Assembly: GCA_018242445.1 (NCBI GenBank)
Contig: JAFEBW010000048.1
Coordinates: 56,579-120,578, forward strand
Direction of reading: 5' to 3'
Origin: Pseudomonadota bacterium
GTDB taxonomy: Bacteria; Pseudomonadota; Gammaproteobacteria; Xanthomonadales; Xanthomonadaceae
DNA length: 64,000 nt
In this document: positions 58,844-64,000 of the stretch, one piece after another
Layout of the letters: every line of letters begins with the position of its first letter
Numbering within the stretch: position 1 is the stretch's first letter
Notes under the pieces: model-generated
Told to the model about the DNA's origin: nothing
The model's database searches: none
What the model saw: the letters and a program-made list of their open reading frames with translations, nothing else
Position numbers and translations under genes: made by a program

Positions 58844-60358
58844 ATGTTCTGGAAGGACGAAAAGGCAACCTCCGCACCCGGTCTGGCGCGCTGGCGCGTG
58901 TTGCTGGTGGACGACGAGCCCGACGTGCACACCATCACCAAGCTGGCGCTGTCGCGCTTCGAGCTCGACGGGCGCGGCCTGGAGTTCCTGCACGCCTACA
59001 GCGGCGTGCAGGCGCGCGAGATGCTGCGCAAGGAGCCGGACATCGCGCTGGCCATCGTCGACGTGGTGATGGAGAACGAGACCGCGGGCCTGGAACTGGC
59101 GCGCTGGATGCGCCAGGACCTGAACAACCACTTCACCCGCATCGTGCTGCGCACCGGCCAGCCCGGGCAGGCGCCCGAGGAGCGGGTGATCGTCGAATAC
59201 GACATCAACGACTACAAGGAAAAAACCGAGCTCGACCGCAAGAAGCTGTTCACGACGGTGTTCTCGGCGCTGCGCGCCTACCGCGACATCATGCGCATCG
59301 ACGCCGCGCGCCGCCACGAGGAACGCTTCCGGGTGGGGCTGGAGACGGTGATCGCCGCCTCGGCGCACGTGCTCGAGCAGCGCTCGATGCAGACCTTCGC
59401 CAGCGGCCTGCTGCAGCAGGTCGCATCCTTGCTGCACCTGGACGAGCGCGGCGTGCTGGTGCGGTTGTCCGCGCTGCACGCCAAGTCGCGCTACGAAGTT
59501 CTGGCCAGCGTGGGCGAATGCCTCGACGAGAACGGCGAGATCGTGCCGGAGATCGTGCAGGCCCTGCGCAAGGCCGAGTCCGAGCAGCGGCACATCATCC
59601 ACGACGGCGCCTTCGTCGGCTATTTCCCCTCCCAGCACGTCACCGCCTCGCTGCTCTACCTCAACGGTGTGGACGACGTCGACGAGCTGGACATGCGCCT
59701 GATCGACATCTTCTCCACCCACGTTTCGCTGGCCTTCGAGAACCTGCTGCTCAACAAGGAAATCTTCGACACCCAGACCGAGCTCATCAACAAGCTCGGC
59801 AACGTCGTCGAATCGCGTTCGGCCGAGGCCGGCAACCACGTGCGGCGGATGGCCGAGGTCTGTTATCTGCTGGCGCGCATGCTGGGCTACGACGAGGCCG
59901 AGGCGGAACTGGTGCGCCGCGCCGCGCCGATGCACGACATCGGCAAGGTCGCCATCCCCGACACCGTGCTGCTGCACCCGGGCAAACTCGATGCCGAGCA
60001 GTGGAAGATCATGCAGCAGCACCCGACCATCGGCCACGAAATCCTGCGCGGCTCCGAGCGGCCGATTCTCGAAGCGGCGGCCACCATCGCCCACCAGCAC
60101 CACGAACGCTGGGACGGCAGCGGTTACCCGCAGGGGCTCAAGGGCAAGGATATCCATCCGCACGCGCGCATCGTCGCGGTGGCCGACGTGTTCGACGCGC
60201 TCACCCATGTGCGCTGCTACAAGCCCGCGTGGCCGCTGGATGAGGTGGTCGCCTACCTGCGCGCGAACGTCGGCAGCCACCTCGACGCGGAAATCGTGGA
60301 GAAGCTGCTGGCCAACCTCGACGAGGTGCTGGCGGTGAACGAGCGGTTCCCTGATTGA
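58844..60358 (+). CDS. REC-DUF3369-HD-GYP response regulator, predicted c-di-GMP phosphodiesterase
   Basis: The 504-residue protein has a receiver domain (about 17-150; LLVDDEPDVH, phosphorylation site Asp73 in IVDVVMENE). A DUF3369 region (about 155-315) follows, then an HD-GYP domain with His364-Asp365 in MHDIGKVAIPD, HQHHERWDGSGYP (His419, His420 and Gly425-Pro429) and IVAVADVFDAL. The GYP motif reads GSGYP, so the usual key residues are present. RpfG-like enzymes degrade cyclic di-GMP. The GAF-domain kinase encoded convergently is the obvious partner. The ATG at 58844 is preferred to 58823. Confidence 0.93.
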   Translation: MFWKDEKATSAPGLARWRVLLVDDEPDVHTITKLALSRFELDGRGLEFLHAYSGVQAREMLRKEPDIALAIVDVVMENETAGLELARWMRQDLNNHFTRIVLRTGQPGQAPEERVIVEYDINDYKEKTELDRKKLFTTVFSALRAYRDIMRIDAARRHEERFRVGLETVIAASAHVLEQRSMQTFASGLLQQVASLLHLDERGVLVRLSALHAKSRYEVLASVGECLDENGEIVPEIVQALRKAESEQRHIIHDGAFVGYFPSQHVTASLLYLNGVDDVDELDMRLIDIFSTHVSLAFENLLLNKEIFDTQTELINKLGNVVESRSAEAGNHVRRMAEVCYLLARMLGYDEAEAELVRRAAPMHDIGKVAIPDTVLLHPGKLDAEQWKIMQQHPTIGHEILRGSERPILEAAATIAHQHHERWDGSGYPQGLKGKDIHPHARIVAVADVFDALTHVRCYKPAWPLDEVVAYLRANVGSHLDAEIVEKLLANLDEVLAVNERFPD

Positions 60359-60503
60359 ACTCGGGACTTGGGTCTGGGGACTCGGGACTCGGCTTATATC
60401 CCTTTCCCCCGCTTGCGGGGGGGAGGCGCACATGCGAACTGCCTGCGGCAGTTCGCGCGCCGGAGAACGCCCGACAGGGCCGGAAGGCCGGGATGGGGGC
60501 AAG
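60359..60503. repeat. G-run minisatellite and hairpin repeat with nested palindromic module
   Basis: GGGACTTGGGTCTGGGGACT (60363-60382) begins a run of five G-tracts directly after the HD-GYP stop. CCCCCGCTTGCGGGGGGGAG follows. A 53-bp module (60430-60482, GCGAACTGCCTGCGGCAGTT core and GAGAACGCCCGACAGGG) then interrupts the repeat before its GGGATGGGGG tail. Confidence 0.8.
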
Positions 60504-60580
60504 GGTTGCGCGAGGCACCTCCCACGTCCCTGATCTTCTTCCGCAAGCGCCGGATGGCGAACGTGAGCCCGCCCGCGTTC

Positions 60581-62629
60581 TCAATGCCCGACAGCATCCC
60601 GCGGCCCCGTCAGCGGCAGCCGGATCGCGTAATGCAGGCCGTTCCCAGGAACGCTGTCGGCGGCGATCGTGCCGCCCAGCCTGCGGGTCACGAGGTTGTA
60701 CACGATGTTCGCGCCCAGCCCGCTGCCGCCGCGCCCGCGCTTGGTGGTGTAGAACGGATCGAACAGGCGCTTGAGGGACTCGGCATCCATGCCGCAGCCG
60801 TTGTCTCGATAGTCGATGGCCAAGGCATCGGCGTCGATGCGCGCATGGATGGCGATGCGTCCTTCGGGCACCCCTTCGAAGCCGTGCACCAGCGAATTGA
60901 TCACCAGATTGGTGAGGATCTGCGAGAGTGCGCCGGGCATGCTGCGCACCCGCAGCGACGGGTCGCAATCCACCGCGATCGCGTGCCGGGTGCTCTTGAG
61001 CTTGGGCCGCAGCGACTTGAGCGTGTCCTCGATGTACTCGGCCAGGGCGAACTCGCGCACGTCTTCGGAGGACTGGTCCACCGCGACCTGCTTGAAGCTG
61101 CGGATCAGGCCGCTGGCGCGCTGGGTGTTGCTGGTGAGGATACGCAACACTTCCTCGACGGCATCGAAATGCGCGCCCAGATCCGCTGCCGAGACGCCGC
61201 CTTCGTCCAGCTTGCGGCGAATGCCGAGGGTCTCCTCGACCAGATGGCTCACCGCGGTCACGCAGATGCCCAGCGGCGTGTTCACCTCGTGGGCGATGCC
61301 GGCAACCAGCGCGCCCAGCCCGGCCAGTTTTTCCTGGCGGATCAGCTCGTCCTGCGCCAGGCCGAGGTCGGTGAGGGTCTTGCGCAATTCGTCGTTGGTG
61401 GACTGCAACTTCGCCCTGCCGGCCTCCATTCGCGCATGCGCCGCGCGCAGGGCGTCGTCGGCCTGCTTGCGCGAGAGCGCGGCGGCGATGTGGTCGGCGA
61501 CGAAACTGAGCAGCTTCAGGTCGTGCTCGCCGTAGCCGATCGCCGGGTCGTAGCTTTGCAGCGCGACCACGCCGAGCATGGTGTCCTGATACACCAGCGG
61601 CGCGCCCATCCACACGTGGAAGTCGAGGCTGCCGATCACGTTGACCAGTTCGCCGGCCGCATGCAGTTCCTTGAAGCGCGCCTGGTCGACGGATTGCGGC
61701 GCGCGCGTCTTCATCACGAACCCGGTCAGCCCGTCGCCGGCGGGGCGGCGGTATTCCGCCGGCGGTTTGGCGTCGTTTTCGTCGGCGTAGTAGGGAAAGC
61801 TCACCATCCCGCTGGTCGGCTCGTACAGCACCACCGCGAAATTGCGCGCGTACATCAGCTCGCCCATCACCGCGTGCAGCCCCGCGTAGAAAGCGTCCAG
61901 GCCGATGTCCTTCACCGACAGCGCGGAGATCTCGTACAGCGCGCGTTGCAATTTCTCGGCGTGGCGGCGTTCGGCGATCTCGCTTTCCAGCCGTTCGGTG
62001 CGCTCGGCGATCGCCCGTTCCAGGCGTACGGCGAACTGCGCGTGCTCCACCGCCTCGGCGACGTGTTCGCTCATCAATCCGAACAGGGCGATGTCTTCCT
62101 CGCTGTAGCGGAAACCCGGCGCATAGCTTTGCACCACGATCGCGCCGAACACGGCCTCGTCGTGGCCGATCAGCGGCATGCCGATCCAGTGCTCGGCGGG
62201 CGCGCCGGCGCCCCAGCTGCGGCCTTGCGTGTTGCGGGCGAGGATCTCCTCGCGGGCGATCACCAGCGGCTTGCCCGAACGGATCACCATCGAAGTCGGC
62301 GAGACGTGGCTGGGTTGCAGCGGGAACAACGTGTCCGGGTCGGGGATGTCGTCTTTCTCGTCCACCCGGTAGGCGAAGCGGATGCCGTTGGCGGGCGCGT
62401 CGTACAGGGCGATGAAAAAACTGCGCGCCGACATCAGTCGCGCCACGGCCGCGTGCACGGTGCGGTAGAACTCGCGCAGATCCTTGCAGTGCGCGGCGCG
62501 CCGGCCGATGTCCAGCACCACCGCCTGCACCGCCTCGAGGCGGGCCAACCGTTTGGCCATCTGCGAATTGGGCATCGCCTCGCGCACCGCGCCCCCGTGG
62601 TTGATCGACCGGATGCTCGCCATCCCCAT
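60581..62629 (-). CDS. GAF-GAF sensor histidine kinase, cytoplasmic
   Basis: The 682-residue kinase has no transmembrane helix. It has a GAF domain (about 45-185), a coiled-coil linker (about 185-225), a second GAF domain (about 225-385) and another coiled coil. The dimerisation region has His447 in GIAHEVNTPLG, and the ATPase domain has NLVINSLVHGF, DNGCGMD and GSGLGANIV. The GAF domains may sense small molecules or redox state. It lacks a receiver domain, and the REC-HD-GYP protein encoded tail to tail is its likely target. The start is uncertain: ATG codons at 62629, 62623 and 62575 are all possible, and the last has the best ribosome-binding site. Confidence 0.88.
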   Translation of the reverse strand: MGMASIRSINHGGAVREAMPNSQMAKRLARLEAVQAVVLDIGRRAAHCKDLREFYRTVHAAVARLMSARSFFIALYDAPANGIRFAYRVDEKDDIPDPDTLFPLQPSHVSPTSMVIRSGKPLVIAREEILARNTQGRSWGAGAPAEHWIGMPLIGHDEAVFGAIVVQSYAPGFRYSEEDIALFGLMSEHVAEAVEHAQFAVRLERAIAERTERLESEIAERRHAEKLQRALYEISALSVKDIGLDAFYAGLHAVMGELMYARNFAVVLYEPTSGMVSFPYYADENDAKPPAEYRRPAGDGLTGFVMKTRAPQSVDQARFKELHAAGELVNVIGSLDFHVWMGAPLVYQDTMLGVVALQSYDPAIGYGEHDLKLLSFVADHIAAALSRKQADDALRAAHARMEAGRAKLQSTNDELRKTLTDLGLAQDELIRQEKLAGLGALVAGIAHEVNTPLGICVTAVSHLVEETLGIRRKLDEGGVSAADLGAHFDAVEEVLRILTSNTQRASGLIRSFKQVAVDQSSEDVREFALAEYIEDTLKSLRPKLKSTRHAIAVDCDPSLRVRSMPGALSQILTNLVINSLVHGFEGVPEGRIAIHARIDADALAIDYRDNGCGMDAESLKRLFDPFYTTKRGRGGSGLGANIVYNLVTRRLGGTIAADSVPGNGLHYAIRLPLTGPRDAVGH

Positions 62630-62647
62630 CGCCGTGCCGCGCACGGC

Positions 62648-62653
62648 TAGAAT
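62648..62653 (+). promoter_or_regulatory. Possible -10 box of the arginase gene
   Basis: TAGAAT lies 45 bases before the arginase ATG in the short gap to the divergent kinase gene. No good -35 is seen at 17 bases, so it rests on the -10 alone. Confidence 0.35.
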
Positions 62654-62698
62654 GCCAGTGTGCGCCGCTTCGCGGCGAGCCGCCATCGGGGACTTCGC

Positions 62699-63625
62699 AT
62701 GACCGCAAGCCATCGCCGTACCGTCGCCCTCGTCGGCGCGCCCACCGACGTCGGCGCCGGTGCGCGCGGCGCCTCGATGGGCCCCGAAGCCCTGCGCGTG
62801 GCCGGCCTCGTCGAAGCCCTGTGCGGCCGCGGTTTGGAGGTGGTCGATCGCGGCAACCTCGTCGGCCCGTCCAATCCGTGGCTGCCGCCGGTGGACGGCT
62901 ACCGGCATCTGGATGAAGTCGTCGCGTGGAACCGGCTGGTGATGGGCGCGATCCACGATGAACTCGAAAGTGGTCGATTGCCGATCCTGCTCGGTGGCGA
63001 CCATTGCCTCGGGGTCGGTTCGATCGCCGCGGTGGCGCGCTGGTGCCGCACGCGCGGCAAGAACCTGCGCGTGTTGTGGCTGGATGCGCACGCCGACTTC
63101 AACACCCACCAGGTCACGCCCTCGGGCAACATCCACGGCATGCCGGTGGCCTGCCTGTGCGGGATCGGCCCGCACGGTTTGACCCACCTCGGCGGCCACG
63201 CGCCGGCGATCACTCCCGACGTGCTGCGGCAGATCGGCATCCGCTCGGTCGATGTCGGCGAAAAGCGGCTGGCGAAGCAGCACGGCATCGACATCTACGA
63301 CATGCGCTACATCGACGAGATCGGCATCAAGCGTGCGATGGAGGAAGCGCTGGAAGGCGTGGACGAAAATACTCATCTGCACGTCAGCTTCGACGTGGAC
63401 TTCCTCGACCCATCCATCGCGCCGGGCGTGGGCACCACGGTGCCGGGCGGGCCGAACTACCGCGAGGCGCAACTGGTGATGGAGATGATCGCCGACACTG
63501 GCCGGCTCGGTTCGCTGGACATCGTCGAACTCAATCCTGCCTTCGACGACCACAACCGCACCGCGATCCTCGCCGTGGATCTGGTCGAAAGCCTGTTCGG
63601 CAAGTCCACCCTGATGCGGGATTGA
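62699..63625 (+). CDS. rocF: Arginase
   Basis: The 308-residue ureohydrolase cleaves arginine to ornithine and urea. The metal ligands are His102 in GGDHCLGVG, Asp129, His131 and Asp133 in WLDAHADFN, and two Asp in SFDVDFLDP. GNIHGMPVACL and GTTVPGGPNYREA favour arginase over agmatinase. The length is typical. The ATG at 62699 starts the family-like VALVGAPTDVGAGARGASMG region. It is divergent from the kinase gene. No other arginine-catabolic gene is visible before the window ends. Confidence 0.92.
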   Translation: MTASHRRTVALVGAPTDVGAGARGASMGPEALRVAGLVEALCGRGLEVVDRGNLVGPSNPWLPPVDGYRHLDEVVAWNRLVMGAIHDELESGRLPILLGGDHCLGVGSIAAVARWCRTRGKNLRVLWLDAHADFNTHQVTPSGNIHGMPVACLCGIGPHGLTHLGGHAPAITPDVLRQIGIRSVDVGEKRLAKQHGIDIYDMRYIDEIGIKRAMEEALEGVDENTHLHVSFDVDFLDPSIAPGVGTTVPGGPNYREAQLVMEMIADTGRLGSLDIVELNPAFDDHNRTAILAVDLVESLFGKSTLMRD

Positions 63626-63645
63626 GCCGGCCCGCAGGTTTCAAG

Positions 63646-63886
63646 CTCCCCTCTCCCGGCGCTGCGCGCCACCCTCTCCCACATGGGGAGAGGGGAAGAT
63701 CGCCAGTGCATGGTGACCGCCAGGCAAGTGGCCAGATCTGCGTGCAATGCGGGGAGTTTGGTCGCTCGTCTGCGCAAGAAAAGCACATCTCCCCTTGCGG
63801 GAGGTGATGAGGCGCGTTTGCGAACGGCCGGTGGCCGTTCGCGCGCCGAAGAACGCCCGGCAGGGCCGTTGGGGTTGGGGAGAGCA
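63646..63886. repeat. Two hairpin repeats, the second with the nested module
   Basis: CTCCCCTCTCCCGGCGCTGC and a CTCTCCCACATGGGGAGAGG hairpin lie at 63646-63696. ATCTCCCCTTGCGGGAGGTG (63788 onward) is interrupted by a module with core GCGAACGGCCGGTGGCCGTT (63803-63868) and resumes as TTGGGGTTGGGGAGAG. It directly precedes the insertion-sequence end. Confidence 0.8.
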
Positions 63887-63899
63887 ACTGTGTTCAAGG

Positions 63900-64000
63900 T
63901 CAAGCAGTTTTTGCATGTCGCGAAGGATCCCAATGAGTGTTATCGCGCAGCATGGCGTTGAGCATCGTCAGCAGCTTGCGCATGGCAGCGACGATGGCGA
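63900..64000 (-). mobile_element. IS110-family transposase, C-terminal end only
   Basis: The minus strand reads AIVAAMRKLLTMLNAMLRDN followed by THWDPSRHAKTA and a stop (63902-63900). This is the characteristic C-terminus of IS110/IS1111-family DEDD transposases. Only 32 codons are inside the window; the gene begins to the right. The element ends next to a palindromic repeat, a known kind of target for this family. Confidence 0.85.

Overview
The window is a high-GC gammaproteobacterial chromosome segment. Gene content and order point to the Lysobacterales (Xanthomonadales), probably Rhodanobacteraceae or a close Xanthomonadaceae relative. Supporting signs are the cutA-dsbD-tlpA-aroQ order, a chorismatase of the XanB2 type, a candidate sX13-like small RNA beside polA, a PNGase A-like protein (an acid-stable member is known from Dyella), and dense small palindromic repeats of the xanthomonad type. 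Almost all of it is core chromosome. The only clear mobile element is the 3' end of an IS110-family transposase at the right edge.

Layout. 0-4 kb: minus-strand cluster cutA, dsbD (with a duplicated N-terminal domain), a TlpA-like thioredoxin and aroQ. 4-6.3 kb: groES-groEL under a sigma70-type promoter that overlaps a CIRCE (HrcA) operator. 6.3-11.3 kb: accessory region with a lower-GC membrane protein, secreted proteins, a remnant of a major facilitator gene and the PNGase A-like protein. 11.4-19 kb: mgtE, glnE, an ELM1-like protein, yceI, a pirin, a small lipoprotein and a CHCC zinc-finger protein. 19.2-25.8 kb: lipopolysaccharide genes (GT4, O-antigen ligase-like, GT2, lpxL, waaA) interrupted by a membrane protein/XRE regulator pair. 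25.8-33.8 kb: envelope export (tolC, pcm, a TetR regulator divergent from an RND adaptor and RND pump). 33.8-42.4 kb: a large ankyrin-repeat membrane protein, ycgL, an S9 peptidase, the chorismatase and hemF. 42.4-50.6 kb: M48 protease, NRDE protein, tpx, a small membrane protein, dinB, rsuA and a two-component system. 50.7-57.4 kb: trpE, rpe, purC, a candidate small RNA and polA. 57.5-63.6 kb: a DUF2782 protein, a His-rich secreted protein, a REC-DUF3369-HD-GYP regulator convergent with a GAF-GAF histidine kinase, and arginase.

The most unusual theme is how short dispersed repeats have entered functional sequence. Two repeat classes recur: hairpins with a G-rich tail (CTCCCC..TTGC..GGGGAGGGTTGGGG type, often in head-to-head pairs) and G-run minisatellites (GGGGATT, GGGGACT and GGGACTC units). 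They lie in frame inside dsbD and polA, directly abut the trpE start, fold across the groES-groEL spacer and separate the two RND genes. A related TCTGTCCTCTG-like tract appears to form the C-terminus of Rpe. Many match a simple G-quadruplex pattern of four or more G-runs with short loops. A third palindromic module of about 55-65 bp is nested at the same place inside three of the hairpin repeats.

The second main observation is the RNA candidate downstream of polA. It has three stem-loops, each with a C-rich loop, and ends in a strong intrinsic terminator, which matches what I recall of the xanthomonad sRNA sX13. No tRNA, rRNA or CRISPR array was seen. All statements come from reading the sequence; no database search was possible.
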